Positions 16,916-24,033 of a DNA stretch of 64,000 nt are shown one piece after another. The notes under the pieces were generated by a model that saw only the letters and a list, made by a program, of their open reading frames with translations, had not been told where the DNA came from and did no database searches. Within the stretch, counting starts at the first letter, position 1. Each line of letters begins with the position of its first letter. The position numbers and the translations under genes were made by a program. The stretch comes from Bacillota bacterium (lineage in GTDB: Bacteria; Bacillota; Clostridia; Acetivibrionales; DTU013): assembly GCA_023411715.1 (NCBI GenBank), contig JAEYOM010000183.1, positions 1 to 64,000 of the forward strand. The letters run 5' to 3'.

Positions 16916-17425
16916 TCAGACGGCAGGTACCCTGCCCTGGTGGTCCTCTATGTTTTCTACCATCACCATTATGCGAGGCCTGTTGTATCTTTGTATGATA
17001 ATATACGGCAAATTCAGAATAATAGCAAGAATTACTATCATCGCCGCCGGTTCGAATTCGCTCCAGATGAAGAAGGAAAAAGTCGAGAAAATGATACTCC
17101 AATGGGTTACCTCGGACTTGCAGGATTCGAATATGTATTTCTGAAGGTACTCCTTTGTATATTCCTTGATCCTTTTCTTCGGGAAGACGCTTTTTACAAT
17201 GTCGCCAAGTTCGGGCAGCAGCTTTTTCCAAAGCTTCACCCTGAAGACGCGCTGATAGAATTCGCCCCTCTTTTCCCACTCGCGCTGCCTTAACAGCCAG
17301 CTGCTGCTGGAATATAAACGGTCGGGCATCCTGTTGGACAGGTATGTTATAATCACTGAAAAAATAAAAAATGTCAAAAGATTCAACAGGAATCCCTTTT
17401 GTATTAAAAGCTTGATTATTTTCAT
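16916..17425 (-). CDS. CrtO-like membrane acyltransferase (glycosyl-diaponeurosporenoate acyltransferase family)
   Basis: A 169-residue protein with a hydrophobic N-terminal segment (about residues 10-30) and two more near 110-145. The segment RLYSSSSWLLRQREWEKRGE, followed by VFRVKLWKKLLPE, matches the CrtO acyltransferase family, which acylates a sugar on a carotenoid glycolipid in staphylococci. No carotenoid genes are present. It overlaps the upstream glycosyltransferase gene by 4 bases and precedes ltaS by 37. It more likely acylates the glycolipid anchor or a related surface lipid; that is inference. A competing frame at 16875-17444 looks like a shadow because it is unlike any family and disrupts the operon spacing. 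Confidence 0.78.
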   Translation of the reverse strand: MKIIKLLIQKGFLLNLLTFFIFSVIITYLSNRMPDRLYSSSSWLLRQREWEKRGEFYQRVFRVKLWKKLLPELGDIVKSVFPKKRIKEYTKEYLQKYIFESCKSEVTHWSIIFSTFSFFIWSEFEPAAMIVILAIILNLPYIIIQRYNRPRIMVMVENIEDHQGRVPAV

Positions 17426-18555
17426 ATGTCCTCCATTTGTCCATTCAGAGCGGATAAAAACAGCTCCGCCGTTCGCCTGGATGCTTCCGGCTGTCTGAAC
17501 GCCAGCTGGCTTGCCGCAATTTCATCAAGCTTTCTGCCGCCGTCTGCAAGCAATTCTTTTACAGTATCGTTCAGCTTCCGTATATCGGTGCAGACCACGC
17601 CCAATTTGTTTTCTGCCGCAAAATCCGGATTCTTCTCTTCCTGGCCGGTCAATGCCCCTGTCACTATAAAAGGCCGGCACAGGTTTACAGCTTCCATCAT
17701 AACGTTCGGACTGGCGCGCAGCAGCAAAATATCCGACTCGAGCATGTATTTTTCAACGTTTTCAACGAATCCGCAGACTTCAAGCCTGCCCTTGTATGCT
17801 TCAAGGCGTTTTTCAGCTTCAGCCCTGAAATCTTCACTGTTTCCGGCAAGTATAACGACCCTGCAGTCATAATGCGTGAGCAGGATCCTTGCCATTTCCA
17901 CAGCCTGGCGTCTGCCCTGGCTGCCGTTCATTATCAGAAATTGAAGTCTGCTTTTTTGTTTCACATGTTCATAATATGAGCTTGCCCTGTAAGGCTCAAT
18001 TTGATTGAACCTTTTTCTTACAGGAAAGCCAAAAACCTTTATTTTGCAGTCCGGCACACCGTATTTCAGCATCGTCAGCCTTGCATTTTCCGTTGGGCAG
18101 ATTGTATAATGCGAACGCTTGTCCGCCCATATCCGTGATACGTTGTCCAGATCGGCGATCAACGATATCACCGGGATATTCCAACCCCTTGCTTCCAGTA
18201 TATCTTCAACGGAACCTACAAAACTGGGGTGTACTGATACTATCAGATCGGGTTGTTTCAGCTCAATAGCACGGCAAAAGCCCTTTTTTATGCTCCGCGC
18301 CATAAATACCCTTGAAACGGAAGGGAAGATGTTGCCCAATCCGTAATATACCTTCCAGAAGGCAGGAGCGCGTGTCGCTACCTTGTCGTACATCCTGCTG
18401 AACCATACCGATATTGGTCCTCCAAGCGTGAAACCGTCGATTTCGTCGACACTCATACCGGGATCCAGCTCCGAAAGCTGCTCCTCAAGCGCTGCAGTAA
18501 TACTTTTATGACCATGGCCTGTATAAAATGATGAAACGAATAGTAGCCTGCTCAT
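17422..18555 (-). CDS. MGDG-synthase-like glycosyltransferase (glycolipid anchor synthesis)
   Basis: A 377-residue GT28-like enzyme. The N-terminal MGDG-synthase domain begins with LLFVSSFYTGHGHKSITAAL, and the C-terminal UDP-sugar-binding half has IMNGSQGRRQAVEMARIL near residue 215 and RASPNVMMEAVNLCRPFIV near 280. Homologues such as Bacillus UgtP/YpfP transfer glucose to diacylglycerol to make the membrane glycolipid that anchors lipoteichoic acid. That suits its place as the first gene of an operon with ltaS. The start is ATG at 18555. The promoter is at 18629-18657. Sugar donor (glucose or galactose) is not readable. Confidence 0.85.
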   Translation of the reverse strand: MSRLLFVSSFYTGHGHKSITAALEEQLSELDPGMSVDEIDGFTLGGPISVWFSRMYDKVATRAPAFWKVYYGLGNIFPSVSRVFMARSIKKGFCRAIELKQPDLIVSVHPSFVGSVEDILEARGWNIPVISLIADLDNVSRIWADKRSHYTICPTENARLTMLKYGVPDCKIKVFGFPVRKRFNQIEPYRASSYYEHVKQKSRLQFLIMNGSQGRRQAVEMARILLTHYDCRVVILAGNSEDFRAEAEKRLEAYKGRLEVCGFVENVEKYMLESDILLLRASPNVMMEAVNLCRPFIVTGALTGQEEKNPDFAAENKLGVVCTDIRKLNDTVKELLADGGRKLDEIAASQLAFRQPEASRRTAELFLSALNGQMEDI

Positions 18556-18628
18556 TCAAAACCGTCCGTCTTTATTTTTCGGATGAATCACCCTTAACAA
18601 TTGGCGTAAATAATATTACAATATAATG

Positions 18629-18657
18629 ATGATAGTATAAACGCGATTTTTTGTCAA
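18629..18657 (-). promoter_or_regulatory. Sigma-A promoter of the envelope glycolipid operon
   Basis: On the minus strand TTGACA (18652-18657), 17 bases, then TATCAT (18629-18634). The predicted start is near 18622, about 67 bases before the glycosyltransferase start codon. It should drive the four genes down to tagA. Confidence 0.72.
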
Positions 18658-18729
18658 AGGATGCATTAACCCGGCGAATAGGGAAGAATAAAAGTACCGG
18701 GTCATTTTCAGACTAAGGCGGTGTAGGCC

Positions 18730-19629
18730 ATGATGCGGAAGGAAAAATTCGTTCGGGGTCTGAAGGATTATTTGTGGATAATCGTAGGTTCGTTGATAAC
18801 TGCGGCTGCCATCAATGTTTTTCTGGTTCCTTACAAGCTTGCTCCGGGAGGGGTTACCGGGATAGCCACAGTAATTTATTATCTGAGCGGAGAAAGGTTT
18901 CAGGTTGGTACCGTAATGCTGATACTGAACGTACCTCTGTTTATTTTCGGCATGAAGTTCATCGGGCGCAGATTTACTGTACGCACACTTTTCAGTACCA
19001 TACTGCTGTCCGTCATTGTTGACGTTGCGGAACCGCTTACGAAGATCATCATTAAAGAACTCGAACTGGAGAGGCTCACGGCGAGCCCGGACTATCTGCT
19101 TTTTACAATTTTCGGGGGATTCTTTATGGGACTCGGACTCGGCTTTGTGTTCAAATCGGGAGCTACGACGGGAGGAACAGATCTTGCGGCAAGGATAGTC
19201 CATCACTTCAACCCGGCGTTATCAATGGGCAAAATACTGCTGTTTATAGACTCAGCCGTCATCATCTTTGCAGCGGTCGCTTTCAACAGTTTTTTGATTG
19301 CCCTGTATTCGGTACTGGCGCTTTACATATCTTCAAAGATCATTGACGTCATATTGGAGGGCGTAAATTTTGCAAAATCGATCTTTATCGTTTCCGACTT
19401 TGCCGACCAGATAGCCCAGGCGGTTATGAGCGAGCTCGATAGGGGGGTCACCGCTCTGAAAGGGCTGGGTATGTATACGGGAAATGAAAAAAAGGTGCTG
19501 TATTGCGTGATACAGCGTGGGCAGCTGGCTCAGCTGAAGGATATTGTCAAAAGGATCGACCCGTCGGCATTTATTATACTGAGCGACGCCACGGAGGTTC
19601 TTGGAGAAGGCTTCAAGACGTACGAGTAG
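18730..19629 (+). CDS. YitT family membrane protein (DUF161/DUF2179)
   Basis: A 299-residue protein with five to six N-terminal transmembrane helices (residues about 12-200) and a cytoplasmic C-terminal DUF2179 domain (about 215-290). Recognisable segments are VPYKLAPGGVTGIATVIYYL, FKSGATTGGTDLAARI and DRGVTALKGLGMYTG. Members are widespread and multicopy in Bacillota with no firm function. It is divergent from the envelope operon and convergent with the RelE toxin gene, so it is probably a single-gene unit. The start is ATG at 18730 with AAGGCGG upstream. Confidence 0.9.
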   Translation: MMRKEKFVRGLKDYLWIIVGSLITAAAINVFLVPYKLAPGGVTGIATVIYYLSGERFQVGTVMLILNVPLFIFGMKFIGRRFTVRTLFSTILLSVIVDVAEPLTKIIIKELELERLTASPDYLLFTIFGGFFMGLGLGFVFKSGATTGGTDLAARIVHHFNPALSMGKILLFIDSAVIIFAAVAFNSFLIALYSVLALYISSKIIDVILEGVNFAKSIFIVSDFADQIAQAVMSELDRGVTALKGLGMYTGNEKKVLYCVIQRGQLAQLKDIVKRIDPSAFIILSDATEVLGEGFKTYE

Positions 19630-19654
19630 GCAGGCGGCGGGAACTGGAACGATA

Positions 19655-19987
19655 TTATTTTTCTTCTTTCTCTGGTAAATCATTAAATAATACTTTCATA
19701 TAATCCCGCCCACCATACAAGATCCTAATCACGTATATCACTTCATCTTCATACCTGTAAAATATCAGGTAATTGTCACAAACAAGGAATCGATAATCTG
19801 TTTGAACGTCAATAACCGCAGATAAAGAAGTGCCAATTCCGGGGTATTCCAATAGCCCGCGAATTCTTTTCGTTATCTTTGTGATTAAATCAGTAGCTGC
19901 TTGTGGACTAAAAAGCTCCTGAGAGATATAGTTTTTAATTTCCACCAAATCAGTAGCGGCCTCAGGTGAAATTCGTATTTTATGCAT
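19655..19987 (-). CDS. RelE/ParE family toxin
   Basis: A 110-residue toxin of the RelE/ParE superfamily. Its pattern, HKIRISPEAATDLVEIKNYI followed by PGIGTSLSAV, YRFLVCDNYLIFYRYE and VIYVIRILYGGRDYM, fits the YoeB/ParE fold with the C-terminal Arg-containing strand kept. RelE members cut mRNA on the ribosome while ParE members poison gyrase; sequence alone does not decide. The antitoxin gene ends one base upstream, as expected for a coupled module. Confidence 0.88.
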   Translation of the reverse strand: MHKIRISPEAATDLVEIKNYISQELFSPQAATDLITKITKRIRGLLEYPGIGTSLSAVIDVQTDYRFLVCDNYLIFYRYEDEVIYVIRILYGGRDYMKVLFNDLPEKEEK

Positions 19988-19988
19988 T

Positions 19989-20234
19989 CTAAATCTCCAG
20001 TTCAGCTTCCACTTCTTCTATAGTCATCCATCCCTTTTCTTTTCCAGCCTTCTCTCCTTGAGCAAGCTTAGACATTAGCTTTAGTGAAGCCTTAAGTTTT
20101 TCATATTCATTTATATCAACAATAGCAAATTTCCCTCTGCCATTTTTAGTCAGAAACACTGGTTCACCTATGGAAATATCCCGCAGAACTTCATTATAAT
20201 TTCTCAAATCAGATATTGGTTTAATATTCGGCAT
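19989..20234 (-). CDS. Phd/YefM family antitoxin
   Basis: An 81-residue antitoxin. The Phd/YefM DNA-binding fold covers residues 1-50 (PISDLRNYNEVLRDISIGEP, then VFLTKNGRGKFAIVDINEYE), followed by a charged toxin-neutralising tail (MTIEEVEAELEI). AAAGGAG lies upstream of the ATG at 20234. It is first in the operon with the RelE/ParE toxin, and its promoter is flanked by an inverted repeat. Confidence 0.9.
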   Translation of the reverse strand: MPNIKPISDLRNYNEVLRDISIGEPVFLTKNGRGKFAIVDINEYEKLKASLKLMSKLAQGEKAGKEKGWMTIEEVEAELEI

Positions 20235-20255
20235 TAAAACTCAACTCCTTTCAGT

Positions 20256-20297
20256 GCTGTTATTATTATACCCTTATTATTCGTAAAAAACAACAGC
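20256..20297 (-). promoter_or_regulatory. Toxin-antitoxin promoter framed by an inverted repeat
   Basis: On the minus strand TTGTTT (20288-20293), 17 bases, TATAAT (20265-20270). The repeat GCTGTTATT at 20256-20264 and AACAACAGC at 20289-20297 pairs with one mismatch and encloses both boxes. This is a likely binding site for the antitoxin or toxin-antitoxin complex. Confidence 0.55.
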
Positions 20298-20372
20298 AGT
20301 AATAAACATCAATCAAATAGGCATATCATGTCTATATCAACGAATAATAAATGGGATAATGAAAAGTTTCTG

Positions 20373-20402
20373 TTGACTTGGACAACCCCATAGTGCTAAT
20401 CT
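20373..20402 (+). promoter_or_regulatory. Promoter upstream of the FMN riboswitch
   Basis: TTGACT at 20373-20378, 18 bases, TAATCT at 20397-20402. The predicted start is near 20409, just ahead of the riboswitch. Confidence 0.5.
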
Positions 20403-20421
20403 ATTGGCATAAACTGAATAT

Positions 20422-20542
20422 GATCTTCAGGGCAGGGTGCAAATCCCTACCGGCGGTAATGCGGCGAAAGTCGTCAGCCCGCGAGCGAAAGCTGACCTGG
20501 TGAGATCCCGGGGCCGACAGTAAAGTCTGGATGAAAGAAGAT
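20422..20542 (+). ncRNA. FMN riboswitch (RFN element)
   Basis: Matches the RFN consensus throughout. The closing stem GATCTTC pairs with GAAGAT, and the conserved blocks AGGGCAGGGTG, CCCTACCGGCGGTAAT, AGCCCGCGAGC, CTGGTGAGAT, GGGCCGACAGTAAAGTCTGG and ATGAAAGAAGAT appear in order. It senses flavin mononucleotide and should switch off ribU through the downstream terminator when FMN is plentiful. Confidence 0.97.
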
Positions 20543-20559
20543 GATGAAATGGTGTTTTA

Positions 20560-20595
20560 CGTTCCCTGGGATCATTCTCAGGGAATTTTATTTTT
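20560..20595 (+). terminator. Riboswitch expression-platform terminator
   Basis: Stem TTCCCTG at 20562-20568 with CAGGGAA at 20579-20585, followed by a T-rich run to 20595. It lies between the riboswitch and ribU and is the likely premature terminator controlled by FMN. Confidence 0.85.
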
Positions 20596-20648
20596 GCTCA
20601 GAAAACCGTTAAAGACGGCTGAGGCAACTATTCAGGAGGTTATGAAGA

Positions 20649-21185
20649 GTGAAAACAAATGTTAAAAAAATCGCAACCATGGGAGTTTTGACGGCGCTGT
20701 CGATCGTACTGATGTATGTGATACGTTTTCCGATTATACCGGCGGCTCCTTACCTAAAGTATGAGCCGGCTGATATCCCCATGCTTATAGGCGCGTTCCT
20801 GTTCGGACCTCTGGCGGGGTTTGCCGTCACGACAGTCGAAGCGGCAATCCAGACGCTACTTTTCGCTGAAGGCGGCTGGGTCGGTCTGGTCATGCATATT
20901 ATTGCGACGGGTACCTTTGTCATTATTGCAGGATTGATTTACAAAAAAATGCATGACCGCAGGGGAGCGATCATAGGCCTGTTCTGCGGCACGATCGCCA
21001 TGACTTTGATCATGATCCCGCTTAACCTGATAATACAGCCTAATTTCTACGGAGTGCCGCTCGAAACGGTAAAAAGCCTGCTGATCCCTGCGATCATACC
21101 GTTCAACCTCATTAAAGCCGGCTTGAATTCCGTAGTTACTTTCATTGTGTACAAATCCATCAGCAAGGTCGTCAATAAAATATAA
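20649..21185 (+). CDS. ribU: Riboflavin ECF transporter S component RibU
   Basis: A 178-residue integral membrane protein with six helices. It is the substrate-binding subunit of an energy-coupling-factor transporter that imports riboflavin using shared EcfA/A'/T subunits encoded elsewhere. Conserved family segments include AALSIVLMYVIRFPIIPAAPYLKYEPADIP near residues 12-40 and LNLIIQPNFYGVP near 125. The FMN riboswitch immediately upstream supports the flavin assignment. The start is GTG at 20649, with AGGAGGT at 20634-20640 eight bases away; the nearby ATG is out of frame. Confidence 0.95.
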   Translation: MKTNVKKIATMGVLTALSIVLMYVIRFPIIPAAPYLKYEPADIPMLIGAFLFGPLAGFAVTTVEAAIQTLLFAEGGWVGLVMHIIATGTFVIIAGLIYKKMHDRRGAIIGLFCGTIAMTLIMIPLNLIIQPNFYGVPLETVKSLLIPAIIPFNLIKAGLNSVVTFIVYKSISKVVNKI

Positions 21186-21253
21186 CGAGGCGAAATTTTC
21201 TTGTGAGCCAATACGTTATAAATACTACTTTGTAGGAAATATGCGACATTATA

Positions 21254-21282
21254 TTGACAATATTCTAGAACTGTACTAGAAT
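21254..21282 (+). promoter_or_regulatory. Strong promoter with embedded inverted repeat
   Basis: TTGACA at 21254-21259, 17 bases, TAGAAT at 21277-21282. A perfect repeat ATTCTAG (21262-21268) and CTAGAAT (21276-21282) fills the spacer and the -10 box. A protein bound there would block the promoter of the small HTH gene, which may autoregulate. Confidence 0.65.
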
Positions 21283-21358
21283 TGAATAAAAATGTAATTT
21301 ATTACCTACAATGCTCATGTGGATGCTACTGGTGCTAGGTTGTTTGGAGGAAAATACA

Positions 21359-21568
21359 ATGGAAGTGAACAGGCAGAAGGTACACGATTTGATGAATGCC
21401 AACTGCGCAGGGAATTACAACAGGTTTGCAAGAGAACTCGGAGTCGATCCGTCACATCTGTACAGATACCTTAATACAGGCGTCGGCGGCGGTAAAAAGA
21501 TCCTGATGTCCGTAATGAAATACTGCAAGGTCAATGGTCTAAATTTCGACGAATATATAAGCATGTAA
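21359..21568 (+). CDS. Small helix-turn-helix DNA-binding protein
   Basis: A 69-residue protein made almost entirely of a lambda-repressor/XRE-like helical fold: VHDLMNANCAGNYNRFAREL, then GVDPSHLYRYLNTG as the likely recognition helix. GGAGG at 21346-21350 points to ATG at 21359; a longer in-frame start at 21311 has no ribosome site. It stands alone after ribU behind its own strong promoter with an inverted repeat. Its targets are unknown. It may be a phage-derived or sporulation-type mini-regulator, but nothing else phage-like is near. Confidence 0.75.
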   Translation: MEVNRQKVHDLMNANCAGNYNRFARELGVDPSHLYRYLNTGVGGGKKILMSVMKYCKVNGLNFDEYISM

Positions 21569-21731
21569 GGACAATCGGAAAATGAAGTGTCCGTAGGGAT
21601 ATCAAACAGGTGACACCATCTGATTGCAGCTGGAAATACGGCTGGATATGACACTTTCATGAACCGCTTCTTATCGCAGGAATGACGGAGGGAGCTGTCA
21701 AAGGCTGAACATATTTACTTCACCTGAAACA

Positions 21732-21771
21732 GAAATACCTTGATAAGAGGTTTGTCAAGGTATTTCCGTTT
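21732..21771 (+). terminator. Rho-independent-like terminator hairpin
   Basis: Perfect 12-bp stem GAAATACCTTGA at 21732-21743 with TCAAGGTATTTC at 21755-21766, followed by CGTTTTG. It can serve the HTH gene on the plus strand, and the minus-strand small gene at 21836-21949 also reads towards it. Confidence 0.6.
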
Positions 21772-21835
21772 TGATGCTGCAAAATATTCATTCAGGCAGC
21801 TGACGAATAGTGGGAGTTATTATTGCAGAATATAC

Positions 21836-21949
21836 TCATTTTTTCGGGTCGATACAGCCAATACCAGGAATAATAATTATGATCACTATAATGATCACTA
21901 TTATCCATATCCAGCTGAAGCCGAAACCCCATCTGTTCTGATCATCCAT
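21836..21949 (-). CDS. 37-residue hydrophobic small protein
   Basis: On the minus strand, ATG at 21947-21949 opens 37 codons ending in TGA. A polar, aromatic N-terminus (MDDQNRWGFGFSWIW) is followed by an uninterrupted run of Ile and Val (residues 14-27) and a short PGIGCIDPKK tail, so one transmembrane helix. GGGAG stands nine bases before the start. The layout recalls tiny sporulation or membrane proteins such as the YjcZ type, but homology cannot be claimed. It lies in the otherwise empty 680-base stretch between 21569 and 22248. A plus-strand reading at 21740-21982 is less convincing. Confidence 0.6.
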   Translation of the reverse strand: MDDQNRWGFGFSWIWIIVIIIVIIIIIPGIGCIDPKK

Positions 21950-22159
21950 CCGATAACACTCCCTTCATACAAGATCAGGTAGATTCTTTCATACTTTCAG
22001 TACATTATCAGTGGCTATGCTTGTAATGTATAGATTTCGTCCATGAACCGTCACGCCTGTAACATATTATGTAAATATATACTTGAATGTACCATTTCCA
22101 ACTATATTCCAGACAGAAAATTAGTGGATGAGTATAGCGAAAGCTAGCGAAACAGGTAT

Positions 22160-22188
22160 TTGACGGCTTTGCTCTATTATGGTAGATT
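22160..22188 (+). promoter_or_regulatory. Promoter for the EamA-like transporter gene
   Basis: TTGACG at 22160-22165, 17 bases, TAGATT at 22183-22188, about 60 bases before the start codon at 22249. Confidence 0.55.
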
Positions 22189-22248
22189 AGAGACTATATA
22201 ATTTACCGCCCGGTTTACTATTTTAATAACGGATGTGATGTCAAGCCC

Positions 22249-22677
22249 ATGTTCATGTACATTTTTTCGATAGTTATGATAGTTGCGTCGAACATACTCT
22301 ATAACATATGCCAGAAACAAACGCCGCAGAATGCCAACCCATTTTCAGCTCTGCTCGTGACATATCTGACCGCGGCATTTCTGACTTTAATAGCGATGCA
22401 GTTCTACAAGACCGATAAAGGCTTTTTTCAGTCTTTTAAGGATCTCAACTGGACCAGTATAGCTCTCGGCGTTTCGATCATCGGCCTGGAGTTCGGATAT
22501 CTCATGGCCTACAGGGCGGGGTGGAACATAAGCGTCGGTTCGTTGGTAGCGAATATCATACTTGCCGTGATGCTGATACCGGTAGGGATATTGTTTTATA
22601 AGGAAGGCTTCGGACTCAGTAAAATACTTGGTTCTGTACTTTGCATAGCCGGGCTCGTACTGATTAATAGGAAGTAG
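22249..22677 (+). CDS. EamA/DMT-type small membrane transporter
   Basis: A 142-residue protein with four to five transmembrane helices, the size of a single EamA half or an SMR-like unit. It begins with a helix (MFMYIFSIVMIVASNILYNI) and ends with KILGSVLCIAGLVLINRK, the typical closing helix of drug/metabolite transporters. It probably dimerises to export a small metabolite; the substrate is unknown. The ribosome site is weak (GGATGTGATG). It is followed by two small membrane-protein genes. Confidence 0.75.
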   Translation: MFMYIFSIVMIVASNILYNICQKQTPQNANPFSALLVTYLTAAFLTLIAMQFYKTDKGFFQSFKDLNWTSIALGVSIIGLEFGYLMAYRAGWNISVGSLVANIILAVMLIPVGILFYKEGFGLSKILGSVLCIAGLVLINRK

Positions 22678-22739
22678 GAGTCGGACGATACCTGGGTATG
22701 CTTAGCGCAGGCTGCGTTCCGCAGAGAGGGAGAAATCGT

Positions 22740-22844
22740 ATGGATGAGATAAAAGAAAGGCTCAAGGAATCGATACTGCATTCTGTCATCATTGTCGTCG
22801 CTGCACTGGTCATTCTGGCGAGCCGCTTATGTCCAAGCTTATAG
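22740..22844 (+). CDS. 34-residue putative single-pass membrane protein
   Basis: ATG at 22740 opens 34 codons ending in TAG, with AGAGGGAG about nine bases upstream. The product has an amphipathic charged start (MDEIKERLKESILHS) and a hydrophobic helix (VIIVVAALVILASRL). Its last 16 bases overlap the start of the next gene in another frame, as expected for translational coupling. I do not recognise a family. Support is composition, ribosome site and overlap only. Confidence 0.5.
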   Translation: MDEIKERLKESILHSVIIVVAALVILASRLCPSL

Positions 22845-23110
22845 TTTACGGCGCTTCATTTAAAAATAGAGCTCCGGTCCCGACAAAGGGGCTTGGTGAT
22901 TTTGCGTATTATGCGATCCTGCTCTCCAGTCTGTTCAAGCTTTCCCAAAACGAAACAATATTGCTTTGGGGCTGTGCCGCGGTTTTTCTGGGCTTCGCTG
23001 TCAATTGGACGATTGTCTGCTTTATTTACAAAAAGCCCTGGAATAAAGGTTTCCCGGCGACTATAATACCATTTGCGTTCCTGCTGCCTTTGATTATAAT
23101 GTACATATAG
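22829..23110 (+). CDS. Small integral membrane protein of unknown function
   Basis: A 93-residue protein with three predicted hydrophobic segments (about residues 25-38, 44-66 and 74-93) and a short basic cytoplasmic loop (FIYKKPWNKG). No family recognised. It begins inside the end of the 34-codon gene and is probably co-translated with it. It could be a regulator or subunit of the neighbouring EamA-like transporter, but there is no direct evidence. Confidence 0.6.
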   Translation: MSKLIVYGASFKNRAPVPTKGLGDFAYYAILLSSLFKLSQNETILLWGCAAVFLGFAVNWTIVCFIYKKPWNKGFPATIIPFAFLLPLIIMYI

Positions 23111-23171
23111 TAATTCTCAACCAAACTTGTGAGTAGCGGGGCTTGGTTAATCACTGTGATTGGAGCAGTGT

Positions 23172-24026
23172 ATGAAAAAAACTAATATGCGAGATAGCGG
23201 TTTAGCGCCGAAAAAGCGCAGTAAATTCAGACTACTGGCAGGTAGAGCTTATTATACGTTATCCCGTTATGCTTTATGGTGTAGCAGAAGGTTCAAATTT
23301 GCTCATATTCGAAGTTCGCAATATTTCGACCATGTATACTTTTCTCATGAAACTCCTTTGTTAAGGAAATTGAAAGATGTAGAAATGCAATTCCAGTATA
23401 ATAAGGTTATCAATCTAAAGCTGGCTGTTAACAGACTTGATGGAGTTTTGATCGAGCCCAGTGAAGTTTTCAGTTACTGGAGACTTATAGGTAAGCCTTC
23501 CGCTCAAAAGGGTTATGTTAATGGTATGGTTTTGCATAACGGCACCTACAGGATGGGAACGGGAGGAGGCCTTTGCCAGCTCTCTAATTTGATTTACTGG
23601 ATGACACTTCACACGCCGTTGACAGTTATTGAACGGTATCGCCATTCCTACGACATTTTTCCCGATTCCAGCCGTACGCAGCCGTTCGGGAGTGGAGCTA
23701 CCTGTGTTTACCCCTACAGGGATCTTATGATAAGAAACGATACCGATGCTGTTTTTCAACTACGAGCCAATGTCGGGGAGCGATGTCTTGAAGGGAAATG
23801 GCTGTCCGATAATCCGCCGGAATACAGATACGAGATTATTGAAAAGAACCATCAGATACGAGGTGAGTACTGGGGCGGGTTCAGCAGGCACAATGAGATT
23901 TACCGCAGAAAATATACAGTCGTTGGAGAATTTCTGGATGAAGAATATATTACTGAAAATCATGCAGTTATGATGTATTCTCCCTTTTTGCCCGGAACCG
24001 GTGAATCAGACGATAATGCAAAATGA
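23172..24026 (+). CDS. VanW family protein
   Basis: A 284-residue protein carrying the VanW domain (about residues 85-230): LDGVLIEPSEVFSYWRLIG, then NGTYRMGTGGGLCQLSNLIY and RHSYDIFPDSSRTQPFGSGA. VanW was named from a glycopeptide-resistance operon, but its biochemical role is unknown; many copies are chromosomal and unrelated to resistance. There is no signal peptide. I chose ATG at 23172 because TTGGAG, the in-frame TTG start at 23160, is itself the likely ribosome site. Other van genes are absent, so no resistance phenotype should be inferred. Confidence 0.88.
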   Translation: MKKTNMRDSGLAPKKRSKFRLLAGRAYYTLSRYALWCSRRFKFAHIRSSQYFDHVYFSHETPLLRKLKDVEMQFQYNKVINLKLAVNRLDGVLIEPSEVFSYWRLIGKPSAQKGYVNGMVLHNGTYRMGTGGGLCQLSNLIYWMTLHTPLTVIERYRHSYDIFPDSSRTQPFGSGATCVYPYRDLMIRNDTDAVFQLRANVGERCLEGKWLSDNPPEYRYEIIEKNHQIRGEYWGGFSRHNEIYRRKYTVVGEFLDEEYITENHAVMMYSPFLPGTGESDDNAK

Positions 24027-24033
24027 ATTCAGG

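Noticed and set aside
16875..17444. 189-codon minus-strand frame overlapping the CrtO-like acyltransferase
   Set aside because: The acyltransferase frame (16916-17425) matches a known family and has the operon-type 4-base overlap; this one matches nothing.
21740..21982. 80-codon plus-strand frame in the gap after the HTH gene
   Set aside because: It begins inside a terminator hairpin, lacks a ribosome site and is antisense to the better-supported 37-codon gene.
22120..22200. Possible c-di-GMP-type riboswitch before the EamA-like gene
   Set aside because: The AGCGAAAGCTAGCGAAAC stretch recalled a riboswitch core, but the conserved blocks and paired stems do not line up; an ordinary promoter explains the region.
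23172..24026. Vancomycin-resistance gene cluster
   Set aside because: Only VanW is present, without vanHAX, vanRS or vanY-like genes; VanW alone is common in sensitive Clostridia.
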